From Prevotella sp. (lineage in GTDB: Bacteria; Bacteroidota; Bacteroidia; Bacteroidales; Bacteroidaceae), in assembly GCA_016285245.1 (NCBI GenBank), contig JAEEQH010000017.1:1-62688 (forward strand): a DNA stretch of 62,688 nt, given 5' to 3'. Both the position numbers and the translations under genes were made by a program. Position 1 is the first letter of the stretch; each line of letters starts with the position of its first letter. A model generated the notes under the pieces. That model made no database searches. It was not told where the DNA came from and saw nothing but the letters and a program-made list of their open reading frames with translations. Positions 50,561 to 59,368 of this stretch are shown here, one piece after another.

Positions 50561-52606
50561 ATGAAGAAATCACTCATTCTTGGCTGTGCCCTGTTCGCCG
50601 CCCTGTCGGTGAACGCACAGAACCCCTACCTCCCCCTGTGGGAGCATGTGCCCGACGGCGAGCCCCGCGTGTTCGAGGATCCCGACAACCCCGGCAAACT
50701 GCGTGCCTACATCATCGGCTCGCACGACGTGAACTACTCCGCCTACTGCGGTCCCGACATCCGTATGTGGTCGGCACCAGTCGAGGACCTGTCGCAGTGG
50801 CGCGATGAGGGCCCCATCTTCTCGTGGTTCGTCGACGGCCAGTGGGACACGATGTATGCCCCTGACCTCGTCGAGGTGAAGGACAAGGCTACCGGTAAGA
50901 AAGTCTACTACCTCTACCCCCACAGCCGCGGCTGGCGCCGTACGCCGATGGTGTGTAAGGGCGACCGCCCCAATGGTCCGTTCACGCCCATCAACCTCAC
51001 CGAGGACGGCCGCCAGTGTCTGCCCGGCTCGCTGATCGACTTCGACCCCTCGGTGTTCATCGAGAACATCACCGACAAGAAGGACAAGGACTACAACATC
51101 GGCTATCGTGCCTACGTGTTCTACGGCTTCCAACATTCTACCGCTGTTGAACTCGACCAGAAGACCATGTATTCGAAGCGCGAGGGTACGGAGCCCATCG
51201 ACCCGTTCATCCCCGCCGTCAGCGCCGACGGCCGTCTGCTCGACCGCGAGGGCAGCGAGTACAAAGCCCTGTACAAAGGTCAGGACCCGAAGGACTTCAA
51301 CTTCTTCGAGGCCTCCAGCATCCGTCAGGTGGGCAACAAGTACGTGATGGTGTTCTCCGGCTACTCCGGCAAGGAGTACGGTCTGGGCAACACGAACTCG
51401 GCCCTGCGCTATGCCTTCGGCGACACGCCCCTCGGCCCCTGGCGTTCGGGCGGTGTGCTGGTCGACTCGCGTGGCGTCGTGCTGAATGAGGACGGCTCCA
51501 AGCTCATCACCACCAACTTCGGCCACAACACCCACGGCTCGCTGCAGGAGATCAACGGCCAGTGGTACGTGTTCTACCACCGTCCGCCACGCGGCTTCGG
51601 CAATGCCCGTCAGACGATGGTCGCTCCCGTGAAGATCACGTGGGACAAGAAGCCCGTCGCCAAGGGCGGTGTGGTGAAGATTACCGGTTACGACCCCTTC
51701 GTCAAGGATAATGTGTGGACGGCTGCCGCCAGCGACGGCAATACCTACACCGGTGCCGAGGTGACCAGCGAGGGCTTCCAGATCTTCGGTCTGCCGCCCT
51801 ACGCTTACTATAGCGCTGGCTACGCCTGCTTCGTCTACGGTCCCAATGCCAACAACTGGATGCAGGACAACCACGACGTGTGGAACAACTCCATGGATCT
51901 CGCCGGTATCCAGAACGGCGGCATCATCGGCTTCAAGTACTTCGGTTTCGGCGGTCTGGCCAAGGACACCAAGGGCTGCAAGGCTTTCAATGGTACGAAG
52001 CAGGGCGACGGCACGAATATCTATGTCAACCTGACGTCCAGCGGCAAGGGGGCTTTCAAGATTCATGTCAAGCTCGACGATCCTTGGAAGGGTCAGGAGA
52101 TTGCTACTATCAATGTGCCAGCCAACGACCAGAGAAAGGGCGCTACCTTTGGTGCCAAGGTTCCCGCCGTTGAAGGACTGACAGGTAAGCACGCCATCTA
52201 CCTCGTGGCCGAGGGTCCCGAGGTGCAGCAGCCCCAGCAGCAAGGCCGTCCCGGTTTCGGCGGTCGTGGTCCCCAGCAGCCGCAGCGTCCACAGGGTCTC
52301 TTCGACCTCCACGGCATCGGCTTCTCGAAGGGCCTGGATTATGAGGTTCCCGCTGTTCCCCAGGTCACCATCACCGCCGACGGCCAGAAGCTGAACATCC
52401 CCACAACGCCTATCCGCTTCACCAACCAGAACGGCTACGCCGACCAGATCCGCTATCAAGTCTACGGTCCACTGAAGGCTGGCACGAAACTCGAGGCTAA
52501 GTCCGATGTGCCTGGCGTGAAGGTCGAGGTAAGTCCCATCGTCGAGGGCCGCGCCACCGTCAAGGCCACCTACCAGGGTCAGACCAAGATTTTCCTGATC
52601 AACTAA
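50561..52606 (+). CDS. GH43-like enzyme with C-terminal binding domain
   Basis: 681 residues with a signal peptide (LSVNAQ). A five-bladed GH43 propeller starts YLPLWEHVPDGEPRVFEDPDNPGK, with candidates D32, D162 (DFDPSV) and E250 (FFEASS). Residues about 395-555 form a CBM6-like sandwich. A Gln/Pro/Gly-rich linker with QQQGRPGFGGRGPQQPQRPQ-like composition lies inside it near 555-580. The C-terminal 80 residues form another Ig-like domain (TITADGQKLNIPTTPIRF). Substrate group not readable; likely arabinosyl or galactosyl residues. Last plus-strand enzyme before the convergent reductase gene. Confidence 0.8.
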   Translation: MKKSLILGCALFAALSVNAQNPYLPLWEHVPDGEPRVFEDPDNPGKLRAYIIGSHDVNYSAYCGPDIRMWSAPVEDLSQWRDEGPIFSWFVDGQWDTMYAPDLVEVKDKATGKKVYYLYPHSRGWRRTPMVCKGDRPNGPFTPINLTEDGRQCLPGSLIDFDPSVFIENITDKKDKDYNIGYRAYVFYGFQHSTAVELDQKTMYSKREGTEPIDPFIPAVSADGRLLDREGSEYKALYKGQDPKDFNFFEASSIRQVGNKYVMVFSGYSGKEYGLGNTNSALRYAFGDTPLGPWRSGGVLVDSRGVVLNEDGSKLITTNFGHNTHGSLQEINGQWYVFYHRPPRGFGNARQTMVAPVKITWDKKPVAKGGVVKITGYDPFVKDNVWTAAASDGNTYTGAEVTSEGFQIFGLPPYAYYSAGYACFVYGPNANNWMQDNHDVWNNSMDLAGIQNGGIIGFKYFGFGGLAKDTKGCKAFNGTKQGDGTNIYVNLTSSGKGAFKIHVKLDDPWKGQEIATINVPANDQRKGATFGAKVPAVEGLTGKHAIYLVAEGPEVQQPQQQGRPGFGGRGPQQPQRPQGLFDLHGIGFSKGLDYEVPAVPQVTITADGQKLNIPTTPIRFTNQNGYADQIRYQVYGPLKAGTKLEAKSDVPGVKVEVSPIVEGRATVKATYQGQTKIFLIN

Positions 52607-52665
52607 AACTACACAAAGGGGACGGTTCTTTTTGTGTACTATATATAGTAGCTAAACAGAAAAAC

Positions 52666-52737
52666 ATCCCGCTTATCCCGCTTATCTCACATTACCTGCA
52701 AACAGTTCAGGTGTGGGATAAGCGAGATAAGCGGGAT
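52666..52737. repeat. Long imperfect hairpin with CCCGCTTAT repeats
   Basis: A 26-nt left arm (52666-52691) pairs with 52712-52737 with only two non-Watson-Crick positions. Each arm contains two copies of a CCCGCTTAT/ATAAGCG motif. An inner ACCTG/CAGGT pairing closes the loop. It could end the GH43 transcript or be a dispersed repeat; there is no long T run. Confidence 0.75.
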
Positions 52738-52757
52738 AATTTTAGTATATGACAACT

Positions 52758-52793
52758 ATACTATGCGCGTACGTGTACGCGTGCGCATAGTAT
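52758..52793. other. Palindrome with 28-nt perfect purine-pyrimidine alternation (Z-DNA candidate)
   Basis: ATACTATGCGC (52758-52768) pairs perfectly with GCGCATAGTAT (52783-52793). The span 52762-52789 alternates pyrimidine and purine without a break and is rich in CG/GC steps. A further 14-bp palindrome, TACTATATATAGTA, lies nearby at 52637-52650. Confidence 0.75.
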
Positions 52794-52850
52794 GATAGCG
52801 AATGGGGAAGTGTGGCATAATTTCTGCATATAACAACTATATATATACAC

Positions 52851-52970
52851 GAAAAGGTCACCTTTAGCGGTGAAAAGATGACCTTTACGTTTCTAAAGGT
52901 GACCTTTAGCGACGAAAAGGTAACCTTATTTGGCGAAAAGGTGGTCTTTAGCGACGAAAAGGTCACCTCT
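52851..52970. repeat. 21-bp tandem array, nearly 6 units
   Basis: Units start at 52851, 52872, 52893, 52914, 52935 and 52956 and share gaaaaggt-acctttagcg-type sequence. It abuts the 3' end of the reductase gene (stop at 52978). No spacers or CRISPR-type repeats. The region 52607-52850 otherwise holds only the two hairpins above and a weak ACACAAA/TTTGTGT hairpin after the GH43 stop. Confidence 0.88.
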
Positions 52971-52977
52971 CTGAGGC

Positions 52978-54333
52978 TCACTTGCGTGGGCCTCTTAGTG
53001 TTTCTACGATACGTGCTAACTGGTTCGGGATGCGTATCTGCTGCGGACATTTCGACAGGCAGACCTCACAGTCCTGACACTGGTACGCCCACTTCTGCTG
53101 GTCGGGCAGCGCCTTCTTGAAACCGTCGGTGAAGGCCTGCTTACGGTCGGCGTAGTCGGCCGCGCTCTTGTCGGGCAGCGGCAGGATGTGGTTGTTGACG
53201 GCCTCGTTGTAGTAGGCGAAGTTGCCGGGGATGTCCACGCCATAGGGACAGGGCATACAGTACTCGCAGGTGGTACAGGGGATGGTGGGGAAGCCGGACA
53301 TCTGGTCGGCGATGTCGGCCAGCAGCTTGTTTTCGGCCTCGGTACACGCCTCCAGCGGCGAGAAGGTCTTGACGTTCTCTTCCAGATGGTCCATACGGTT
53401 CATGCCGCTGAGCGTGGTGAGGACGTTCGGATAGGAGCCCACCCAACGGAAGGCCCAGCGAGCCGTACTGTCGTCGGGGCGGACGGCCTTCAGCTGGTCC
53501 GTCAGCTCCTGTGCCATGCGTCCGAAGGCACCGCCGCGCAGGGGTTCCATGATGACACACTGGATGCCGAGCTTGTCGAGTTTGTCATACAGGTACTCGG
53601 CATCGGCATCGGAGCGGCGTCCACCGCGCATGGAGGCATGGCGCCAGTCGAGGAAGTTCATCTGTATCTGCACGAAGTCCCAGTGGTACTCGTCATTGTG
53701 GTCGAGCAGCCAGTCGAAATCGCGCACGTCACCGTGGTACGAGAAGCCGAGGTGCTTGATGCGCCCCGCCTCGCGCTCCTTCAGCAGGAAGTCGAGGACG
53801 CCGTTGTCCAGGAAGCGGCCCTTCAGCGAGTCCATGCCGCCGCCGATGCTGTGGAGCAAGTAGTAGTCGATATAGTCGACCTTCAGCTTCTCCATCGACC
53901 GTTCGTACATCGACTTCGACTCCTCGAAGGCCCACGTGCGGCGGTTCTGGTTCGACATCTTCGTGGCGACGAAGTATTTTTCACGCGGGTGGCGCGACAG
54001 GGCGTTGCCCATGAGCACCTCCGACTGTCCACCCATATACATCGGGGCGGTGTCGAAGTAGTTCACGCCGTGCTCGATGGCGTAGTCCACCAGCTCGTTC
54101 ACCTGTTCCTGGTTGTTCGGCAGACGCATCATGCCGAAGCCCAGCAGCGAGATCTGCTCGCCGGAGCCGTGCTGCACACGGTAGGTCATGCGGTTGTCCG
54201 CACCCTTTCCCTTCTCCTTTTGTGCCAGGACATTCAGGGGCTCCATAGCCATCAGAGCGACGGCCGAGCCCATGCCCAGTCCCAAGCGCCGCAGGAACTC
54301 GCGGCGGTTCATGTCGTGTTGGTTCTCTTTCAT
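52978..54333 (-). CDS. TAT-exported aldo/keto reductase with two 4Fe-4S cluster motifs
   Basis: 451 residues. A twin-arginine signal (NRREFLRRLGLGMG) sits at about 9-22. The AKR barrel (about 50-330) contains NYFDTAPMYMGGQSE (Asp and Tyr), FVATKMS (Lys) and YYLLHSIGG (His), the full tetrad. The C-terminus has two ferredoxin-like Cys clusters, CTTCEYCMPCPYGVDIP and CQDCEVCLSKCPQQIRIP. The iron-sulfur AKR subgroup is common in Bacteroidetes; its sugar substrate is unknown. Start may be M1 or M8. It follows the GH127/146 gene by 27 bp, so it may act on a product of that enzyme or of this locus. Confidence 0.87.
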   Translation of the reverse strand: MKENQHDMNRREFLRRLGLGMGSAVALMAMEPLNVLAQKEKGKGADNRMTYRVQHGSGEQISLLGFGMMRLPNNQEQVNELVDYAIEHGVNYFDTAPMYMGGQSEVLMGNALSRHPREKYFVATKMSNQNRRTWAFEESKSMYERSMEKLKVDYIDYYLLHSIGGGMDSLKGRFLDNGVLDFLLKEREAGRIKHLGFSYHGDVRDFDWLLDHNDEYHWDFVQIQMNFLDWRHASMRGGRRSDADAEYLYDKLDKLGIQCVIMEPLRGGAFGRMAQELTDQLKAVRPDDSTARWAFRWVGSYPNVLTTLSGMNRMDHLEENVKTFSPLEACTEAENKLLADIADQMSGFPTIPCTTCEYCMPCPYGVDIPGNFAYYNEAVNNHILPLPDKSAADYADRKQAFTDGFKKALPDQQKWAYQCQDCEVCLSKCPQQIRIPNQLARIVETLRGPRK

Positions 54334-54360
54334 ATCAGTAGTATTTAAGTCTATTGTGTA

Positions 54361-56664
54361 TTATTTGCAAAGGCGCACCTCGCTGAGACGCGGCGTCTGA
54401 CGGCCCTGCTCGGCGGCAATGGTCAGCGTGACCGTACCCTTCACGTCGGCAGGGAGTGTCAGCGTGGCAAGACCCTGACGGTCGAGGGCGACGGTGCCAA
54501 GTGCCTTGCCGTCGATGGTGATGACGACGCGCTCACGGTCGGCAAAGCCCTTCAGCCGGAGCGTCTTAGCCTCGTCGGTCTTCACCTGATAGCTGATGGT
54601 CGAGCGTGTGCGACGCCAGTGGATGCCCTCGTCGCTGCCGTTCCACGAGCCGTTACCACTGAAGAAGTGGTCGCTCTCCGACTGTTGCTCACCAAAGTAG
54701 ACCTTGTCGACCGTCTGTGCCTCCAGGGCCATGCGTGCCTGCTCCTCGGCGGCCAGCTCCTGCTGCTTCGCCGTCCACTCCTGCTGCGAGAAGAGGGGGA
54801 AGTAAATCTGGTAGCGGCACTCGTAAAGCTGGTAGAATGGTTGGAGCGTCATGCCCTCGAACTGCGGCAGGGTAACACCAGTGAGCTTGAACGTCATGGG
54901 ACGGCCGTCGACGGGCTGCAGGTGAGAGAGTATCTCATCGGCGGAACCGATGATGGCGGGCATCTGCGTGGCGGGAATCTTCGGGCCGTTGGCAATGTGG
55001 CCGCCGCGGCTGTCGTCAGCATACATACCGTCTTGGCGGTCGGTACCCGTCTTGGCGGCGAGCACAATGGGGCCGTAGAGGAACGAGTACTGCGGTTTGC
55101 CGTCGGGGGTGGTGATGGCGGTCAGGTGCATCGGCAGCTCCACGCGTACGACATCGCCGTCCTGCCACTTGCGGCTGACGACGGCATAGCCGCCCTGACT
55201 CTTGTAGTCAACGGCCTGTCCGTTGACGGCCACCGTCATAGCCTCCGTCCACTTCGGCAGTCGCACCTTCAGCGCGAACGTCTTGGCCTTCTTCAGCTTC
55301 AAGGTCAGCGTGGTCGACGGCTCCTGCGGGAAGCGGTTCTTCTGGGTGACGGTCAGGTCGTCCCATGTCAGCGTCGAGGGGATGAAGAGGTTCACCAGCA
55401 GGTCGTTGCCCTCGTGGGCGTAGATCATCTCACCATAGCGGGCGGGGTTCTCCAGTCCCGTACCCACACAGCACCACATCGACGTCTGCGGCTGTGAGTA
55501 GACGCGGTAGTGGCCGGAGCGCATCGGCGTGAAGTAGACGAAACCGCCCTGCACGGGGTTCAGGATTGAGAGGATATGGTTGTAGAGTGCCTGCTCGTAG
55601 TAGTCGATGTAGCTCTTGTCGGCACTGGTCTGGTAGAGCATCTTCGTCAGACGCAGCATATTATAGGTGTTACAGCTCTCCGGGCCCTGCTCGCTCTCCA
55701 GGAGTCCGCTGAAGTCGTTCGTCGGGTTGAAGTGCTCGCGCATGGAGTTGCCGCCAATGGAAACGCTGCGCTGGCCGATGACCACGTCCCAGAAGAACTT
55801 CGCAGCGCGGTCCCAGTCCTGCAGACCCTCGAGGTCGGCAATGCGCTTGTAGCCGATGACCTTCGGTATCTGCGTGTTGGCGTGCTTACCCGTGAGGTTA
55901 TCCTCGCCCTTGAGCAGGGGCTCCAGCATACGCTTGTCGCTGAACTGGTGGGCCAGCGTCAGGAACTTCTTGTCGCCGGTGATAGCAGCCACGTCGGCGA
56001 AGGTCTCGTTCAGGCCGCCCTGCTCCGAGATGAGCATCTGCTGTATCTGCTCTTCGCTGAGACTCTTCACCTCATCGATCATCCAGTCGGTCAGCTTCAC
56101 CAGCATCTCGCGGGCACTCTGACGTCCGGCTATGAGGTAGGCATCACGCAGACCGGCATAAATCTTGTGGATATTGTACAGCGGCACCCAGCGGTCGTTC
56201 AGTCCGAAGGAGTTGGCGCGGATATTGCCCTCGGCAATCTCGCCCCAGATCTTCTTCGGGTCGGGAACACCGCCCAAATAGCCGTTGCCGGCAGCGTCCT
56301 GACAACGTTTCAGCTCGTTGAGCACGTAGTCGAGGCGCGCCTCAATCTCCTTGTTGCCCGTGGCAGCCAGCATATAGCTCAGCGCCGACACGTAGTGGCC
56401 GCCGATGTGACCGTCGAGTCCGGTGTTCTCCCAGTTGGTGTAGTTCTCGGCCTTCGGCGTCAGTCCGGCTCCTTTCAGGTAAGGTGCCAGCAGACGGTCG
56501 GCATCAAGACCGAGGAGGTAGCTGATGTCCAGCTGCTGGTTCTTCAGGAACTGGCTGTCGCCAAGTCGGACGCTACTGATGGGGAAGGTCTCGATACGGG
56601 TAGCTATCTGCGCCGAGGCTGTGAGGGTAGCCGCAAGGGCTACAAGTACAAAAAATCTTTTCAT
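54361..56664 (-). CDS. GH127/GH146-type beta-L-arabinofuranosidase
   Basis: 767 residues from MKRFFVLVALAATLTASAQ; an ATG at 56703 adds a poor N-terminus. The DUF1680 (alpha/alpha)6 barrel shows LLAPYLKGAGL, GHIGGHYVSALSYM, NDRWVPLYNIHKIYAGL and NSMREHFNP, the ESCNTYNMLRLT block, and MWCCVGTGLENPARYGEMIY with the paired Cys expected to hold zinc and act as nucleophile. C-terminal sandwich domains from about 500 (DUF4986-like, LYECRYQIYF) favour GH146 over GH127. Removes beta-L-arabinofuranose. First gene of a unit with the reductase. Confidence 0.85.
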   Translation of the reverse strand: MKRFFVLVALAATLTASAQIATRIETFPISSVRLGDSQFLKNQQLDISYLLGLDADRLLAPYLKGAGLTPKAENYTNWENTGLDGHIGGHYVSALSYMLAATGNKEIEARLDYVLNELKRCQDAAGNGYLGGVPDPKKIWGEIAEGNIRANSFGLNDRWVPLYNIHKIYAGLRDAYLIAGRQSAREMLVKLTDWMIDEVKSLSEEQIQQMLISEQGGLNETFADVAAITGDKKFLTLAHQFSDKRMLEPLLKGEDNLTGKHANTQIPKVIGYKRIADLEGLQDWDRAAKFFWDVVIGQRSVSIGGNSMREHFNPTNDFSGLLESEQGPESCNTYNMLRLTKMLYQTSADKSYIDYYEQALYNHILSILNPVQGGFVYFTPMRSGHYRVYSQPQTSMWCCVGTGLENPARYGEMIYAHEGNDLLVNLFIPSTLTWDDLTVTQKNRFPQEPSTTLTLKLKKAKTFALKVRLPKWTEAMTVAVNGQAVDYKSQGGYAVVSRKWQDGDVVRVELPMHLTAITTPDGKPQYSFLYGPIVLAAKTGTDRQDGMYADDSRGGHIANGPKIPATQMPAIIGSADEILSHLQPVDGRPMTFKLTGVTLPQFEGMTLQPFYQLYECRYQIYFPLFSQQEWTAKQQELAAEEQARMALEAQTVDKVYFGEQQSESDHFFSGNGSWNGSDEGIHWRRTRSTISYQVKTDEAKTLRLKGFADRERVVITIDGKALGTVALDRQGLATLTLPADVKGTVTLTIAAEQGRQTPRLSEVRLCK

Positions 56665-56692
56665 TTTTAGGTTTTTAATATTATTTTTGTTG

Positions 56693-56740
56693 CAAAGTAA
56701 CAAAAAAATGCGGAACTATCCAAATAATTTCGTAACTTTG
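56693..56740. promoter_or_regulatory. Divergent -7 elements for GH127/146 and GH95
   Basis: Plus: TAACTTTG at 56733-56740, 18 bp before the GH95 start. Minus: TTACTTTG at 56700-56693, one base off consensus, 28 bp before the chosen GH127/146 start. Neither has operator boxes at the standard spacing. Confidence 0.55.
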
Positions 56741-56758
56741 CAACAAAAACCATAACTT

Positions 56759-59284
56759 ATGATGAAACGACTAACCATTATCTGCATCTTGAGCCTTGTT
56801 TGCTCTTTTGTCGCTGCCCAGCAGCACCGTCTATGGTACGCCAAACCTGCCAGTCACTGGCTGGAGGCCCTGCCTGTAGGTAACTCAGCCCTCGGCGCCA
56901 TGATCTATGGCGGCACCGACACGGAGGAGATCCAGCTCAACGAGGAGACGTTCTGGAGCGGACAGCCCCACAACAACAACTCCACGAAGTCGTTGGGCGT
57001 GCTGTCCGAGGTGCGCCGCCTCATCTTCGAGGGCAAGGAGAACGATGCCGCCAAGCTCATCGACCAGAACTTCATCCCCGGCCCCCACGGTATGCGTTTC
57101 CTGCCGCTTGGCAGTCTGAAGCTGCAGCTCGGCCACAAGGACGTCACCGCCTACCAGCGTGCGCTGAACCTCGGCGATGCCACCGCCACCACCTCTTATA
57201 TATATAATGGTGTGAAGTACGAGCGCACCGTCTTTGCCTCGCAGGCTGATAGTGTGATTGTCGTTCAGTTGAAGGCCGACAAGAAAGGCGCACTGTCGTT
57301 CAATTTAGAGCTCACCTCTCCGTTGCAGAAAACTAATCATGAACCGCTGATTGGCAGTATCTCTGGCTGGCAGAACGGCTTGCATGATGCACAGATGTTT
57401 ATGACTGTCGATGGCGTGGAGCATGAGGGCATTCAGCCAGGGCTGAAGGCAGATTGCTCAGTGTGTGTGGAGACAGACGGTCAAGTGGTTAGCAATGACA
57501 AAAAGACGATAACCGTAGAAAACGCCACGACGGCTACCCTACACATTGCGGCAGCTACCAACTTCGTGAACTACCACGATGTCAGCGGCAATGCCATGAA
57601 GAAGGTCAACGAGCGTTTGTCCACGGCGCACGGAAAGTCGTATAAGCAGCTACTGATGCGTCATATCGCCAAGTATCAGGAGCAGTATAACCGTGTGCAG
57701 CTGACATTGCCGAAGTCGGCTAACTCTACCTTGGAAACCGATAAGCGCGTAGCCGCCTTTGAGAAAGATCCCAGCGATCTTGACATGGTTGCGCTGATGA
57801 TGCAGTATGGCCGCTACCTGCTGATTAGTAGCTCGCAGCCCGGTGGTCAGGCCGCTAACTTGCAGGGTGTATGGAACAATAGTGTGAACGCTCCATGGGA
57901 CTCGAAGTACACCATCAATATCAATGCCGAGATGAACTACTGGCCTGCTCTCATCGGCAACCTCGCTGAGACGCAGGAACCCCTGTTCTCGATGGTGAAG
58001 GACCTTAGCGAGACGGGCGCCGAGACAGCCAAGACGATGTACCACTGTCGCGGCTGGGTGGCCCACCACAATACCGACCTCTGGCGTGTCGCCGGTCCTA
58101 TCGACGGTACGCCTTGGGGAATGTTCCCCACGGGCGGTGCCTGGCTGACGACACACCTCTGGCAGCACTACCTCTACACCGGTGACAAGGATTTCTTGAA
58201 AGAGTACTACCCCGTGATGAAGGGCGCCGCCGAATTCCTGCTCGACTATATGCAGATCTATCCCTCGAACGGCGAGATCAAGCAGGCCGCCGGCTGGCTG
58301 GTCACCGTACCGACGGTGTCGCCGGAGCACGGCCCGATGGGGAAGCACACCAATGTCTGCGCTGGTTCGACGATGGACAACCAGATAGCCTTCGACGTGC
58401 TGTCGCAGACACTCCAGGCAGCCAAGGTGCTGGGTTGTGACAGTCTGTTTGCCGAACAGTTGCGCTTCTCGCTGGCAAATATCGCCCCGATGCAGATTGG
58501 CCGCCACGGACAGCTACAGGAGTGGATGATTGACGGCGACGACCCGAAGGACCAGCACCGTCATATCTCGCAGCTCTACGGTCTGTACCCCTCGAACCAG
58601 GTGTCGCCCTTCAGCCATCGCGACCTCTTCACCGCTGCCGCCAACACGCTGAACCAGCGTGGCGACATGGCAACAGGCTGGAGTCTCGGCTGGAAGACCA
58701 ACTTCTGGGCACGTATGCTTGATGGCAACCACGCCTTTACCATCATTAAGAACATGCTGCACCTGCTGCCCGACGACCGTTCTGCCCGTCAGCATCCTGA
58801 CGGCCGCACCTATCCGAACCTTTTTGACGCCCATCCGCCGTTCCAGATTGACGGCAACTTCGGTGTCTCCGCCGGTATCTGCGAGATGCTCGTCCAGAGT
58901 CACGACGGCGCCGTCCACCTGTTGCCCGCCCTGCCCGATGAGTGGAGCCAGGGGGCTGTCAAGGGACTGAGGGCCCGTGGCGGATTCGTGGTAGACGAGG
59001 AATGGAACGATGCTAAACTTCGTTCCGCTGTGGTGCGCTCGACCATCGGCGGCGTGCTCCGTCTGCGTTCGTATGTGCCATTGCGTCTGGCCAAGGGTCC
59101 GAAGGGTGCCACGCTGAAGACGGCTGAGGGCAGCTGCCCCAACCCGCTCTTCGCCCCGGCACAGATTCGCGAGCCGCTACAGTCGCCCGAGCTGAAGGAG
59201 ATGAAACTGCTGACACTGCCCAAAGTCTACGAATACGACATAGAGGCACTGCCAGGCGCGACATACCGTTTCGCAGCCGAGTGA
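56759..59284 (+). CDS. GH95 alpha-L-fucosidase/alpha-L-galactosidase-type enzyme (second copy)
   Basis: 841 residues with a signal peptide. Same GH95 motifs as the copy at 45280: [53 protein letters not shown] (candidate acid Glu) and [11 protein letters not shown]. It lacks the C-terminal tag found in the other copy. A 41-nt stretch (59027-59067) is identical to 47572-47612 of the paralogue although the rest has diverged. Its stop codon is 2 bp before the GH10 operator, so the two genes may be partly co-transcribed. Confidence 0.9.
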   Translation: MMKRLTIICILSLVCSFVAAQQHRLWYAKPASHWLEALPVGNSALGAMIYGGTDTEEIQLNEETFWSGQPHNNNSTKSLGVLSEVRRLIFEGKENDAAKLIDQNFIPGPHGMRFLPLGSLKLQLGHKDVTAYQRALNLGDATATTSYIYNGVKYERTVFASQADSVIVVQLKADKKGALSFNLELTSPLQKTNHEPLIGSISGWQNGLHDAQMFMTVDGVEHEGIQPGLKADCSVCVETDGQVVSNDKKTITVENATTATLHIAAATNFVNYHDVSGNAMKKVNERLSTAHGKSYKQLLMRHIAKYQEQYNRVQLTLPKSANSTLETDKRVAAFEKDPSDLDMVALMMQYGRYLLISSSQPGGQAANLQGVWNNSVNAPWDSKYTININAEMNYWPALIGNLAETQEPLFSMVKDLSETGAETAKTMYHCRGWVAHHNTDLWRVAGPIDGTPWGMFPTGGAWLTTHLWQHYLYTGDKDFLKEYYPVMKGAAEFLLDYMQIYPSNGEIKQAAGWLVTVPTVSPEHGPMGKHTNVCAGSTMDNQIAFDVLSQTLQAAKVLGCDSLFAEQLRFSLANIAPMQIGRHGQLQEWMIDGDDPKDQHRHISQLYGLYPSNQVSPFSHRDLFTAAANTLNQRGDMATGWSLGWKTNFWARMLDGNHAFTIIKNMLHLLPDDRSARQHPDGRTYPNLFDAHPPFQIDGNFGVSAGICEMLVQSHDGAVHLLPALPDEWSQGAVKGLRARGGFVVDEEWNDAKLRSAVVRSTIGGVLRLRSYVPLRLAKGPKGATLKTAEGSCPNPLFAPAQIREPLQSPELKEMKLLTLPKVYEYDIEALPGATYRFAAE

Positions 59285-59285
59285 A

Positions 59286-59351
59286 TGAGACATACAGAAA
59301 ACAATGCGACACATGCAAAAACGGCATGTGCCGCATTTTTTTATACCTTTG
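59286..59351 (+). promoter_or_regulatory. GH10 promoter with two operator boxes
   Basis: -7 TACCTTTG at 59344-59351. Outer box TGAGACATACAGAAAA (59286-59301) differs from the SusC inner box at one base. The inner box, CGACACATGCAAAAAC (59307-59322), is degenerate but starts exactly 21 bp later and ends exactly 21 nt before the -7. The -7 position also shows that translation starts at 59369 and not at the earlier ATG at 59285. Confidence 0.72.
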
Positions 59352-59368
59352 CACGCAAAAACTCAGAA

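Noticed and set aside
52851..52970. Possible CRISPR array.
   Set aside because: Repeats are contiguous with no unique spacers, degenerate, and without cas genes nearby. It is a tandem array.
56675..56711. Operator boxes for the GH95 gene at 56759.
   Set aside because: An A-rich AGTAACAAAAAAATGC at the inner position matches only through its A run; the outer position does not match.
59285..59368. N-terminal extension of the GH10 xylanase from an ATG at 59285.
   Set aside because: The -7 element (59344-59351) lies inside it, and a standard signal peptide begins at 59369.
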